A DNA stretch of 29,113 nucleotides, from the IMG/VR virus record IMGVR_UViG_3300035703_001628, positions 1 through 29,113 of that record. One strand, 5' to 3'. The position numbers were made by a program, and so were the translations under genes. Under the pieces are notes generated by a model, which searched no databases, was not told the origin of the DNA, and saw nothing but the letters and a program-made list of their open reading frames with translations. This document shows, piece by piece, positions 7,023-14,332 of the stretch (position 1 is the first letter of the stretch; every line of letters begins with the position of its first letter). This DNA comes from a virus.

Positions 7023-7950
7023 AAGAAACGAAACAAATAAGAACTCTAAGGGTGGCACTGAACTAATGGCTGAGGGTTTAGAGAGCCATGTTGATAAGGA
7101 AATACTTAGTAAGTTTCAAATCATCCCTTCGAGAGTTAGAAACATTGACCCAGATAAGATTCCAATTTTATGGTTACATGATCTACCTTGGGACCCTGAA
7201 TCTGCCAAGCTAAAAGATCCAGAGTATAGAAAGCAATTTAAGAAAATTGTTTTTGTTTCTCATTGGCAACAACAAATGTATAATACAGTACTTGGTGTAC
7301 CGTACTCAGAAGGTATTGTAATCAAGAATGCTATCAATCCAATTCAGCCAGAACTTATCAATAAGCAAGATCCAGATGGTAAGATTAGATTAATCTATCA
7401 TCCAACACCACATAGAGGATTAGAGATTCTTGTTCCTGTATTTAATGAGTTGATTAATCTTCATCCAGATATTCACTTGGATGTGTATTCAAGCTTTAAA
7501 CTCTATGGCTGGGCAGAAAGAGATAAGCCATATCAAGCACTGTTTGATGAAATCAAGCAGCATCCAAATATGACCTATCATGGCTCAGTATCTCAAGAAG
7601 AATTGAGAGCAGCTGTTGGTAGATCCCACATCTTTGCTTACCCATCAATCTGGCAGGAAACAAGTTGCCTATGTGCAATTGAAGCTATGTCAGCAGGATG
7701 CTTAACTGTCACATCTTCTCTTGCTGCATTACCAGAGACTTGTGCTAATTACGCTCTAATGTATAACTATACAGAGAATGTTAACGATCACGCCAACATG
7801 TTCTTCAGAGTACTACATCATGCAGTCAATGTTATTAAGCAAGGTCAGGCTGATAACTATCTAAGAGCCCAGAAAGAATACTTTGACAGAAATTATGATT
7901 GGAATATAAGGAAGGACGAATGGACGTTCCTGCTAAATTCACTTCTGTAA
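7006..7950 (+). CDS. GT4-like glycosyltransferase (GT-B fold)
   Basis: The ATG lies 17 nt inside the previous gene. The 314-residue protein resembles group 1 glycosyltransferases. An N-terminal acceptor domain includes ILWLHDLPWD. A donor domain has HPTPHRGLEILVPVF and the E-x7-E motif ETSCLCAIEAMSAGC, followed by SLAALPE. The fold binds a nucleotide sugar in its C-terminal half. It is short for the family (usually 350-400), mostly at the N-terminus. It ends inside the next methyltransferase gene. Confidence 0.75.
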   Translation: MNLVIERNETNKNSKGGTELMAEGLESHVDKEILSKFQIIPSRVRNIDPDKIPILWLHDLPWDPESAKLKDPEYRKQFKKIVFVSHWQQQMYNTVLGVPYSEGIVIKNAINPIQPELINKQDPDGKIRLIYHPTPHRGLEILVPVFNELINLHPDIHLDVYSSFKLYGWAERDKPYQALFDEIKQHPNMTYHGSVSQEELRAAVGRSHIFAYPSIWQETSCLCAIEAMSAGCLTVTSSLAALPETCANYALMYNYTENVNDHANMFFRVLHHAVNVIKQGQADNYLRAQKEYFDRNYDWNIRKDEWTFLLNSLL

Positions 7951-8612
7951 CACCATACGCTGGTGATCTGGCTAAACACTTTACATGGAGAAGGCATCCA
8001 ATCCTTCCAGAGCTAGAGTTCCTCTGTCTACCAGAGAAGAACGATGAAGTCAAGAAGCAATTGCAGGATGGTAGACATTCCTGGCAATGGCCCTACCTTT
8101 GGGAATGTGGTGTAGCGTTAGGTAGATGGATTCTAGATAATGCTGATCTTGTTAAAGGTAAGGTTGTATATGATCTAGGTACTGGCCAGGGAACAGCTTG
8201 CATTGCAGCTGCCAAGGCTGGTGCCAAGATTTCAATTGGAGTGGATTGTTGTGTGTTTGCTGATTTCACTTTGGCAAACAATGGTGATAGGAACAATGTT
8301 GTTGTAACACCATACATCAAAGACATTTTCCAAGCCAAGATTGCAGAACAGTCAGCTATCTTCGCTTCTGACCTAATCTACGGTCAGGAAACAAGCGACC
8401 GTCTATTAGACTACCTGGCTCACCTAGGCAAGACATCTACAGTCGTCATAGCCCAGTCTGGACGCACGAATCCGCTGTATACCGTTAATCACCCAGAATT
8501 CCACCATGTTATGGACTACAATATCCCTTGTTTTACGCCAGGGTTAGAACTCGCTGAATCCATGCCAGTTTCCCTATGGACTACTAACTCCTTGATTCTA
8601 CAGGGATTGTAA
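7920..8612 (+). CDS. class I methyltransferase, lysine-MTase (METTL)-like
   Basis: Start chosen at ATG 7920, which has AAGGAAGG just upstream; an in-frame ATG at 7899 lacks a good site. The 230-residue protein has SWQWPYLWECGVALGRW before motif I VVYDLGTGQG (about 82-91), IGVD for the second acidic strand, and ASDLIYGQET at the position of the family 16 D-x-x-Y motif. The layout is like ETFB/METTL21-type protein methyltransferases. It closes the glycan block. Target unknown. A 15-base repeat element begins in its last codons. Confidence 0.7.
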   Translation: MDVPAKFTSVTPYAGDLAKHFTWRRHPILPELEFLCLPEKNDEVKKQLQDGRHSWQWPYLWECGVALGRWILDNADLVKGKVVYDLGTGQGTACIAAAKAGAKISIGVDCCVFADFTLANNGDRNNVVVTPYIKDIFQAKIAEQSAIFASDLIYGQETSDRLLDYLAHLGKTSTVVIAQSGRTNPLYTVNHPEFHHVMDYNIPCFTPGLELAESMPVSLWTTNSLILQGL

Positions 8613-8662
8613 CTTACTGATTCTACGGGGATTTTTAAAACACGTGTAACTCCTTAATTCTA
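8581..8662 (+). repeat. three copies of an AACTCCTTGATTCTA-like element
   Basis: Copies lie at 8586-8600, 8611-8625 (AACTTACTGATTCTA) and 8648-8662 (AACTCCTTAATTCTA), upstream of the promoter at 8678. The 20 bases 8581-8600 recur exactly at 23544-23563, upstream of the promoter of the AAA+ gene. Two separate loci with the same element before a TTGC...TATA promoter suggest a binding site for an activator or repressor. Confidence 0.6.
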
Positions 8663-8677
8663 AAGGAGCTGTTGCTG

Positions 8678-8705
8678 TTGCATCTATTGACCAACAGTGT
8701 ATAAT
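8678..8705 (+). promoter_or_regulatory. sigma70-like promoter, possibly giving leaderless mRNA
   Basis: TTGCAT (8678-8683), 16-nt spacer, TATAAT (8700-8705). The -10 overlaps an ATG at 8704, so translation more likely starts at ATG 8713, which would lie at or next to the transcription start and leave almost no leader. Confidence 0.6.
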
Positions 8706-8712
8706 GGACGGC

Positions 8713-8979
8713 ATGGAAAGCAAACAACAAGTACGAATCGGTGACGTCGTCAAGAGTCTTGACTTCGTTGGTATCAGCAACTGCTTCTTTGTCGGCGTCG
8801 TGACTTCTGTCTCGTCACACACGTTCCGCGCTCGCACAGTTAAGCGTGTGTGGGAAGGCGTCGCGTTCAACGAAGAGAGCCTTCCCGTCAACTTCTCTGC
8901 TCCGCTCCCTGGATGTCATTTCTTCGATGATCTCGCTGAAGAAAAGGGTACTGAGCCTCGCGTGCAGGTGGTTGCCTAA
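8713..8979 (+). CDS. hypothetical protein with IGDVVK start (88 aa)
   Basis: Start set at ATG 8713 because the in-frame ATG at 8704 is part of the -10 box. The product is beta-rich (VRIGDVVKSLDF, FFVGVVTSVS) like a small SH3/KOW-type barrel. The next gene begins with the same LRIGDVIK pattern, so the two look like a diverged tandem duplication. Arginine is read by CGN codons, unlike the AGA-rich genes upstream. No specific family recognised. Confidence 0.65.
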   Translation: MESKQQVRIGDVVKSLDFVGISNCFFVGVVTSVSSHTFRARTVKRVWEGVAFNEESLPVNFSAPLPGCHFFDDLAEEKGTEPRVQVVA

Positions 8980-9194
8980 TGAAACTCCGAATCGGTGACG
9001 TTATCAAGAAGCGCAACATCAAGGAAAACTACACGATCGGTCAGATCGTTTCGATCGTGGCTGGTGAGTATGTGGTTGAGGTGATCAAGACTGTGCGCAA
9101 CGGTAAGATGGTTCCGAAAAAGAGATCTGTGTCGCATGAGTATTTTGGTGTTCCTACCAAGAACGTTGGTTCTAACATTGAGGTGATTGGCTAA
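8979..9194 (+). CDS. hypothetical protein, paralog of preceding gene (71 aa)
   Basis: The start overlaps the previous stop (TAATG). Residues 1-35 repeat the IGDVIK...IGQIVSIVAGEYVVEV plan of the neighbour, followed by a basic loop (RNGKMVPKKRS). It is probably a small beta-barrel that could bind nucleic acid, which is inference from charge and length only. Confidence 0.65.
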   Translation: MKLRIGDVIKKRNIKENYTIGQIVSIVAGEYVVEVIKTVRNGKMVPKKRSVSHEYFGVPTKNVGSNIEVIG

Positions 9195-9212
9195 TGCGTC
9201 TTGATCGTGGTC

Positions 9213-9365
9213 ATGGCAGATCGTCGTCCTGCTCGCCCTCACTACTTCGTTGATGGCAGTTACACTTCTCAAGAAGTCACCGAGTTGACAATTGAGGAAG
9301 CGCAGGAATATTATCGTGGCTTCGAAGATAACGAAGCATCTGGCAATTTCAAAGACTGGGGTTGA
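9213..9365 (+). CDS. 50-residue acidic protein
   Basis: ATG 9213 opens 50 codons ending TGA at 9363. The product starts MADRRPARPHYFVDGSY and becomes strongly acidic (ELTIEEAQEYYRGFEDNE). It fills the gap between two confident genes with codon use like its neighbours. An overlapping ATG at 9194 gives only 19 codons. Function unknown. Confidence 0.5.
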   Translation: MADRRPARPHYFVDGSYTSQEVTELTIEEAQEYYRGFEDNEASGNFKDWG

Positions 9366-9366
9366 T

Positions 9367-9600
9367 ATGGAACAAGAAACGATTAACAAAATCATGCTTG
9401 ATATGCAGAATAGCATTCGTTGTGATATTCATGGTGATATCTATGGTCATGAATATTGGGCTGAAGAAATCTTTCGTCTCCGCGCAGAACTTCGCCGCAT
9501 GAAGGAAAAGGCTATTGAAGATAGCTGGGCTCGCAATCCTGATCGCAGTGGCGGACAGTTTACGCAGGAAGAAATCAATCATAGCAGGGATGGTTGGTAA
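9367..9600 (+). CDS. hypothetical protein (77 aa)
   Basis: ATG 9367 is one base past the previous stop; the open frame further upstream shadows the other gene. The product has a helical middle (EIFRLRAELRRMKEKAIED) likely to form a short coiled coil, and a polar C-terminus. No family recognised. Confidence 0.6.
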   Translation: MEQETINKIMLDMQNSIRCDIHGDIYGHEYWAEEIFRLRAELRRMKEKAIEDSWARNPDRSGGQFTQEEINHSRDGW

Positions 9601-9630
9601 AGGTCTGTATTGTCCTGAGAAACGGTAAAG

Positions 9631-9658
9631 TCGACGAAATTTTCAGTATATCTATAGT
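9631..9658 (+). promoter_or_regulatory. weak candidate promoter
   Basis: TCGACG (9631-9636), 16-nt spacer, TATAGT (9653-9658) lie in a 78-nt gap before the gene at 9679. The -35 matches consensus at only four positions. Confidence 0.3.
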
Positions 9659-9678
9659 TAATTCACGGAGATACTAAA

Positions 9679-9825
9679 ATGGAACAAGTTGTTGTGTATG
9701 TTGTGTTAGAAGAAGATCGTGGTCTTGGTCCATCAGTGGTCGGTGTATACCGATCACGTGAAGATGCGGATCGTGCTGTTGGTGGTTCCTCGCATTGTTG
9801 GATTGTTGAAGAGGTTTTGCAATAA
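9679..9825 (+). CDS. 48-residue hypothetical protein
   Basis: ATG 9679 follows CGGAG and runs 48 codons to TAA 9823-9825, which overlaps the next ATG. The product (MEQVVVYVVLEEDRG, then VVGVYRSREDADRAV, ending WIVEEVLQ) has the beta-beta-alpha-beta look of small phage proteins that report an attribute of a partner. Family not recognised. Confidence 0.6.
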   Translation: MEQVVVYVVLEEDRGLGPSVVGVYRSREDADRAVGGSSHCWIVEEVLQ

Positions 9826-10124
9826 TGAACATCGCTAAGACTATTCTCTCACAGATCAAAGCAATTGACGCTTGGGCGCTCTGCGCTTGGGGTGCGAAGG
9901 ACTTTGTAGTGATGGAAGATGGTTTGAAGTTCAAGACTTCAGGCATGACTCCTTGGAAGGGCTACGTGTACGTTAAGTACAACGCTGTCCCTGACCTCTA
10001 CGAGGTTCAGTTCTTCCGTGTTCGTAAGAACCGTGTCGAGGGTGTTGAGATCATCCACGACAACATCACCAAGGCTGTATACGCTCACGAACTGGTTGGC
10101 GTGATTGATAAGTTCGTAGGCTAA
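9825..10124 (+). CDS. hypothetical phage protein (99 aa)
   Basis: Start overlaps the previous stop (TAATG). An N-terminal helix (ILSQIKAIDAWALCAWGAKD) is followed by beta strands (GLKFKTSG, KGYVYVKYN, LYEVQFFRVRKNRVEGVEII). This is a compact alpha+beta domain of the kind found as conserved unknowns in large myophages. No catalytic motif. Codon use is CGT/CTC-type and well adapted, hinting at early or strong expression. Confidence 0.65.
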   Translation: MNIAKTILSQIKAIDAWALCAWGAKDFVVMEDGLKFKTSGMTPWKGYVYVKYNAVPDLYEVQFFRVRKNRVEGVEIIHDNITKAVYAHELVGVIDKFVG

Positions 10125-10125
10125 T

Positions 10126-10545
10126 ATGCAGATCCCTTCTATAGGTTCTCTCGTTAAGGTGACTACTCGTTATCCGAGTAATGTTGCTGGACGTGAATGG
10201 GACGAGACTACTCATACAGGTAAGGTAGTACCGATTCCTGTATACTGGAAGAACGAAGTCGGTAACACGTTTGCTGTTGAGACTGGTCGTTCATATCACC
10301 CTGTCTCCCTCATTTATACTCATAGGGTCATTGACCTTGAGATTGTAGAAGGTAAGGCTCTTAACCGAACTGAATTTAGCAAATTACTAACTATTGAAAC
10401 CGCTGTTGCCGGCAGTAAGGGCAACGTGTATAATGTAGTTTCGAAAGGTGGACAGTGGACCTGTAGTTGTACAGGTTTCCAGTTCCGTAACCAATGTAAG
10501 CATATTGCACAGGTAAAGACAAAAATTTATGGCAAAGCAGCGTAA
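10126..10545 (+). CDS. SWIM zinc-finger protein
   Basis: The last 45 residues hold a SWIM motif: YNVVSKGGQWTCSCTGF with CxC, then NQCKH giving the closing CxH. SWIM domains bind zinc and act in DNA binding or protein interaction, for example in bacterial SWI2/SNF2 ATPases and MuDR-type proteins. The first 90 residues form a beta-rich region with no recognised domain. Here the SWIM domain stands without an ATPase. Its 3' end overlaps the next gene by 17 nt, so the two may act together. Confidence 0.75.
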   Translation: MQIPSIGSLVKVTTRYPSNVAGREWDETTHTGKVVPIPVYWKNEVGNTFAVETGRSYHPVSLIYTHRVIDLEIVEGKALNRTEFSKLLTIETAVAGSKGNVYNVVSKGGQWTCSCTGFQFRNQCKHIAQVKTKIYGKAA

Positions 10546-11584
10546 CGATTCTTTGGCTAAGGCACTTGGTCAAGAGCCGATGTTCACTGAACCTACTAAG
10601 AGCAACCTCATTGAGGCTCTTAACTGGTACAACTATAACGGCGAAGATAGTGACTATAAGACTTGGTTGAAGACCTATATGGTCGGATGGACCAAGTGTT
10701 CTAAGGCTGATATTGCTAAGGCGACTGAGCAGTCTGTTCCTAGGGCGATAGCTGCTATTGCTCGAATGGAATCTCGTGGTGTCAACACTGGTGTCAAGGA
10801 CCGTGTTGATTCTTATATCGCCGAGGCAATCGCAAACTCTAAGCAGGAAGTTGTGGAAGAGGAAACAGGTGTTGTTATCTCGATTCGTGACCGTCTGAAA
10901 GAGTCTTGTACTCCTTATGTCGCTTGGATTGAACAGCAGATTGATAACTTCATTGCTGGCGAATCATATGAAGATAACTTCTATGACTATTTGAATGGCC
11001 AAGGCTGTAAGGCTGCCCATGCTCGTGTAATCAAAGACGAGTTTGAGTTTGACTTCAACGAGATGAAGTTATTGAAGAAGGGCGATCCTGCTGTAGCCGA
11101 ATGTTATGAAGGCTATGGCAAGAAGACTCAAAAGGTCTTGATTGCGTTCTATGAGAAGCTTCAAGCTGACCTCAATCAACTTGAGCAAACTAAGAAGGCT
11201 GCTCGAGTGCGTAAGGTTCGGAAGCCTTCTGTCGAGAAGATGCTATCGAAGGTCAAGTACTGTAAAGAGTCAACCGAGTTCAAGGTTGGTTCAATCCATC
11301 CTCAGAAGATCATTGGTTGTGAGCAGCTTTGGGTGTTCAACACTAAGACTCGTCAGCTTGGTCGCTACAATGGTAGTAACTTCCAATTCAAGCGCTCTAG
11401 CCTAACGAACTTTGATGCAGACAACTCTATCTGTAAGAAGCTTCGCAAGCCAGAAGAGTTCTTGAAGGTTGTTATGTCAGCAAGCAAGACTCAGCTCAAC
11501 AAACAGTTCGATGCCATCAAGGCTGTTGCTAAGCCGATGAATGGTCGATTCAATGAGTTCAATGTTCTACTGAGGGTGTGGTAA
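10529..11584 (+). CDS. conserved phage protein of unknown function (351 aa)
   Basis: This is the largest gene of the CGT-codon block. It is helical at the N-terminus (EALNWYNYNGEDSDYKTWLK), with a repeated-helix middle rich in Lys/Glu and a C-terminal beta part (VGSIHPQKIIGCEQLWVFNTKTRQLGRY is the most distinctive stretch, here described in part). It starts inside the SWIM gene. I recall similar proteins as uncharacterised in T4-like myophages, but cannot name a function. No signal, membrane segment or nucleotide-binding loop. Confidence 0.6.
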   Translation: MAKQRNDSLAKALGQEPMFTEPTKSNLIEALNWYNYNGEDSDYKTWLKTYMVGWTKCSKADIAKATEQSVPRAIAAIARMESRGVNTGVKDRVDSYIAEAIANSKQEVVEEETGVVISIRDRLKESCTPYVAWIEQQIDNFIAGESYEDNFYDYLNGQGCKAAHARVIKDEFEFDFNEMKLLKKGDPAVAECYEGYGKKTQKVLIAFYEKLQADLNQLEQTKKAARVRKVRKPSVEKMLSKVKYCKESTEFKVGSIHPQKIIGCEQLWVFNTKTRQLGRYNGSNFQFKRSSLTNFDADNSICKKLRKPEEFLKVVMSASKTQLNKQFDAIKAVAKPMNGRFNEFNVLLRVW

Positions 11585-11706
11585 TGGATAAGTTCTTAGA
11601 CGCAATGGATAAGTTCTTCTGGACTTTATTCAAAGTAGCAATGTGGATATTAATGTTTGTAGTTGGCTGGATAATTGGTGATCACATATACGAGAAATTT
11701 CTATGA
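11584..11706 (+). CDS. 40-residue single-pass membrane protein
   Basis: ATG 11584 overlaps the preceding stop (TAATG); 40 codons end TGA 11704. After a short charged N-terminus with a repeated MDKF, residues 16-32 are hydrophobic (VAMWILMFVVGWIIG) and the tail is charged. The next ORF starts in its stop codon. A pair of tiny membrane proteins may act on the host envelope, for example in lysis timing or superinfection exclusion; this is inference. Confidence 0.55.
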   Translation: MDKFLDAMDKFFWTLFKVAMWILMFVVGWIIGDHIYEKFL

Positions 11707-11786
11707 GAGTGTTTATAGCGATACTAATTGTTATTGCAATTGCTCCTTGGGTTATTGGTTTTATTATAGGGTTGACAAATGGCTAA
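11703..11786 (+). CDS. 27-residue membrane peptide
   Basis: ATGA overlap with the gene before; 27 codons end TAA 11784, overlapping the next ATG at 11779. The product is almost entirely hydrophobic (RVFIAILIVIAIAPWVIG) with one Pro in the middle. The end-to-end overlaps on both sides support translation, but length makes this uncertain. Confidence 0.4.
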   Translation: MRVFIAILIVIAIAPWVIGFIIGLTNG

Positions 11787-11985
11787 CAAGTTCTCTGTTT
11801 ATGTTCGCAATGCTGAAGGTGGTATTGTTGAGTTCTACGACCTCTCTAAGATGGAGGCTCTGAACCTGGTTAGAGAAATGAAGGAAGATGGGTTCACTGA
11901 ACTCGATATGGTCCCTACATTCACTACTCCTTTGTTCACTGATTCAATCGAGGCAAAGGAAGAAAGTGATGACGGAATCGAGTAA
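11779..11985 (+). CDS. hypothetical acidic protein (68 aa)
   Basis: It starts with the same ATGGCTAA overlap seen at 319. The product begins MANKFSVYVRNAEGGIVEFY, a beta-hairpin, then a helix (SKMEALNLVREMKEDG) and a strongly acidic tail (EAKEESDDGIE). No family recognised; possibly a small adaptor or inhibitor. Confidence 0.6.
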   Translation: MANKFSVYVRNAEGGIVEFYDLSKMEALNLVREMKEDGFTELDMVPTFTTPLFTDSIEAKEESDDGIE

Positions 11986-12349
11986 CAATGTTGTTAGCCT
12001 AGAGGACTTCAAGAAGAAGAAAGAAGCTCCTAAAGGCAAACCATCTGCTCAACTTCGACAGTTCGTTGAGGCATATCATGAAGCTGGTCCTGAAGCAACT
12101 GATATGTTCAACAAAGCAATGATGTTGTTCAAGGCGTATGGATTTGATCCAGATTATTTCGATCAAAGAGACGTTTTGCTGTTGAGGGAAGCCTTGTTTT
12201 CCATTATACTACGGTATAGGGATGCACACCATCCTTTACATTTGTTTGCGGATGAATTCGATAAATACTTTAACAGACTACAATACTTTTTGGATACTGA
12301 ATGGTCACAGGCTGATGACCAAAGTGAAGAAGAAGATGATAATCGTTGA
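11969..12349 (+). CDS. hypothetical phage protein with VSLEDFKKKK start (126 aa)
   Basis: Start chosen at ATG 11969 behind AAGGA; the open frame further upstream shadows the previous gene. After a basic N-terminal tail (SLEDFKKKKEAPKGK), the protein is helical with a long amphipathic region and an acidic end (ADDQSEEEDDNR). Similar N-termini occur on several small T4-like proteins near replication genes. It overlaps the RNase H gene by 14 nt or more. Confidence 0.6.
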   Translation: MTESSNNVVSLEDFKKKKEAPKGKPSAQLRQFVEAYHEAGPEATDMFNKAMMLFKAYGFDPDYFDQRDVLLLREALFSIILRYRDAHHPLHLFADEFDKYFNRLQYFLDTEWSQADDQSEEEDDNR

Positions 12350-13205
12350 TCTAAACCAAGTAATGATTTCCAATCTGATGATGCAGCTTGGGAACCATAC
12401 TGATGCTAAAATTGAAGAAGGCCTTGTTCGTCACATGGTCCTGAACGCCATACGTTCCTACAAACAAAAGTTTGGTGAGGAGTATGGCGAGATTGTTATT
12501 GCATGTGATGATAAGAACTATTGGCGTAGAAAGATCTACCCATACTATAAGGCTAACCGAAAGAAGGCTCGAGAGCAATCTGATATTGATTGGTCTAGTA
12601 TCTTCGAATGCTTCAATAGAATTCGTGAAGAGCTTAAAGAGTACTTCCCATATAGGGTCATTCAAGTAGAGACAGCTGAAGCAGATGATATCATATCAGC
12701 AATCGTTCACCATCATGGTGCTCTACTAATGACTGGTGAGGCTCCAAAGATCCTAATCCTCTCTGGTGACAAAGACTTTATTCAGCTACAGAAGTTCGTC
12801 AATGTCACTCAGTATGATCCTGTCCGTAAGAAGTTCATCTCACATAAGAACCCAGATGTGTATCTAAAGGAACACATCATGAAGGGTGACTCTGGTGATG
12901 GTGTTCCTAACTTCTTGTCTGGTGATGATGTATTCATCTCTGGTGGACGTCAGAAACCTATTCGACAGAAGAGTCTTGATCAATGGGTCAAGCATTCTAA
13001 GCCAGAAGACTTTTGTGACCAGAATATGCTTCGTGGTTATAAGAGAAATGAGGCACTTGTAGATCTATCGAAGATTCCAAGTGATGTCTATACCACCATC
13101 CTCACTCAGTTCAATGAGCAAGAGGGTAAAAAGCGAAGCGATTTGTTAAACTATTTCATTAAGTTCAAACTGAAAAACCTAATGGAACATATTGGAGAAT
13201 TTTGA
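12336..13205 (+). CDS. rnh: T4-like RNase H, 5'-3' exonuclease
   Basis: The 289-residue product aligns along its length with T4 RNase H, a FEN-type nuclease that removes RNA primers from lagging strands. Metal-site acids are present: D5 (IIVDLNQ), D58 (IACDDKNYWRR), D117/D118 (AEADDII), D145 and D147 (LSGDKDF). The basic arch YYKANRKKARE and the C-terminal HIGEF end match too. Start taken at ATG 12336 (MIIVDLN); ATG 12315 would add seven residues. It starts inside the preceding gene and its stop overlaps the next start. Confidence 0.88.
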   Translation: MIIVDLNQVMISNLMMQLGNHTDAKIEEGLVRHMVLNAIRSYKQKFGEEYGEIVIACDDKNYWRRKIYPYYKANRKKAREQSDIDWSSIFECFNRIREELKEYFPYRVIQVETAEADDIISAIVHHHGALLMTGEAPKILILSGDKDFIQLQKFVNVTQYDPVRKKFISHKNPDVYLKEHIMKGDSGDGVPNFLSGDDVFISGGRQKPIRQKSLDQWVKHSKPEDFCDQNMLRGYKRNEALVDLSKIPSDVYTTILTQFNEQEGKKRSDLLNYFIKFKLKNLMEHIGEF

Positions 13206-13645
13206 TGAACAGTAATGTATGTGATGTATTTGAAGTTGCCAATAAGGCAAAGACAAAACAAGAGCGAGCCGACATTCTAAAGGCTAATGATTCGTTTGCA
13301 TTGAAGAGTGTGTTGCAACTGGCTTTTCATCCTGGTGTGGTTGCAGCCTTGCCAGAAGGTGCGCCTCCTTATAAGAAAGTCGATGCTGCCCAGAACGATT
13401 ACCATCGTGGCTACCTTCATGCTGAGGCTCGTAAGTTTGGCTATCTTGTTGAACAGCCAGGACAGAATCTAAACAGAATGAAGCGTGAGAATATCTTCAT
13501 TACTATCCTCGAATCCCTTCCTGGTCCAGAAGCAGATATGTTGATTGCTGCAAAGGACAAGAAACTACATAAGCTGTATAAGGGAATCACAGCTGATGTT
13601 GCTAAGTTAGCATTCCCTGAAATCCTACCGGACGATGTTAAGTAA
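13205..13645 (+). CDS. DUF6433-like conserved T4-superfamily protein
   Basis: TGATG overlap with rnh. The 146-residue protein has the pattern I associate with DUF6433: an N-terminal AKTKQERADILKANDSFALK, then AFHPGV, LPEGAPPYK, KRENIFITILESLPGPEADML and a final YKGITADVAKLAFPE. Members are conserved beside rnh or gp59-type genes in cyanophages and relatives, with no established function. An all-helical fold is likely. Co-translation with RNase H suggests a replication or recombination role. Confidence 0.65.
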   Translation: MNSNVCDVFEVANKAKTKQERADILKANDSFALKSVLQLAFHPGVVAALPEGAPPYKKVDAAQNDYHRGYLHAEARKFGYLVEQPGQNLNRMKRENIFITILESLPGPEADMLIAAKDKKLHKLYKGITADVAKLAFPEILPDDVK

Positions 13646-13660
13646 GAGGTTATTAGTTCC

Positions 13661-13858
13661 ATGACGATCAAGAAGTTCAATCGTAACCAGCGCTTTGAGG
13701 ATTACGAGGACCGCCCATCTAAACCAAAACATAAAGATCGAAGCGAGAAGCATTTCCGAAATGCTCTAAGGACACAAGATCTGGATGCATTGAAAAGATT
13801 GTCGAATGACGATATGGAAGATGACCTTTACGATGACTACGAATATGACAGGCGCTAA
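13661..13858 (+). CDS. highly charged small protein (65 aa)
   Basis: The first half is basic (MTIKKFNRNQRF, KPKHKDRSEKHFRNALR), the second strongly acidic with Tyr (DDMEDDLYDDYEYDRR). Such bipolar charge suits a disordered linker that bridges DNA and protein. No family recognised. It is 15 nt after the DUF6433-like gene. Confidence 0.6.
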   Translation: MTIKKFNRNQRFEDYEDRPSKPKHKDRSEKHFRNALRTQDLDALKRLSNDDMEDDLYDDYEYDRR

Positions 13859-13861
13859 GTA

Positions 13862-14074
13862 ATGATGGAAGAATACTACATCCACATCTTGTGGTTTGCT
13901 ATGAGCTGTGGGTTTGGACTTTGGATGTATTTCCAAGGTGTGATGAAAGGAACTACAGCTGGAGTTAATGCAGCTGTAATCTTTATGACAATTAATGGAC
14001 GTTTACAAGAGGCGAAAGACTTCTTAGATTTCATTGACGACATTGCCTCGAAAAAAATTAATTTTGATAAATAA
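13862..14074 (+). CDS. small membrane protein (70 aa)
   Basis: ATGATG start at 13862, four bases after the previous stop. A hydrophobic segment spans about 8-27 (HILWFAMSCGFGLWMYFQGV) and a weaker one about 33-44 (AGVNAAVIFMTI); the C-terminus is charged. No function recognised. Confidence 0.55.
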   Translation: MMEEYYIHILWFAMSCGFGLWMYFQGVMKGTTAGVNAAVIFMTINGRLQEAKDFLDFIDDIASKKINFDK

Positions 14075-14079
14075 AACAT

Positions 14080-14316
14080 ATGCCAACATACACGTTTGAG
14101 AACACCCAGACGGGTGAGGTCACTGAGGAGTTCATGTCGATCTCCAGGCTAGACGAGTACCTAGCTGCTAATCCTCAGTTAAAGACCATAATCACACAGG
14201 CTCCGCCTATAGGAGATCCCCACCGCCTCGGCCTTAAAAAGCCTGATGCTGGATTCCGTGACGTCCTTAAAAATATTAAATCCCATCACAAGAGGTCCAA
14301 AATCAACACATGGTAA
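14080..14316 (+). CDS. small conserved phage protein, FmdB-like N-terminus without Cys (78 aa)
   Basis: It begins MPTYTFENTQTGE, as in FmdB-type zinc ribbons, but has no cysteine at all, so no zinc site. FMSISRLDEYLAANP and the GDPHRLGLKKPDAGFRDVL block are typical of small proteins I recall from T4-like phages, of unknown role. It stands directly before phoH. Confidence 0.6.
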   Translation: MPTYTFENTQTGEVTEEFMSISRLDEYLAANPQLKTIITQAPPIGDPHRLGLKKPDAGFRDVLKNIKSHHKRSKINTW

Positions 14317-14332
14317 CAAAAGGTAGTACTCG

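Noticed and set aside
12260-12267. GATAAATA inside a gene as a late promoter
   Set aside because: It lies in coding sequence, about 70 nt before the RNase H start and not at a gene boundary, and has one mismatch.
14066-14073. GATAAATA before the gene at 14080
   Set aside because: Transcription starting from it would begin at or beyond the start codon, leaving no leader; also one mismatch.
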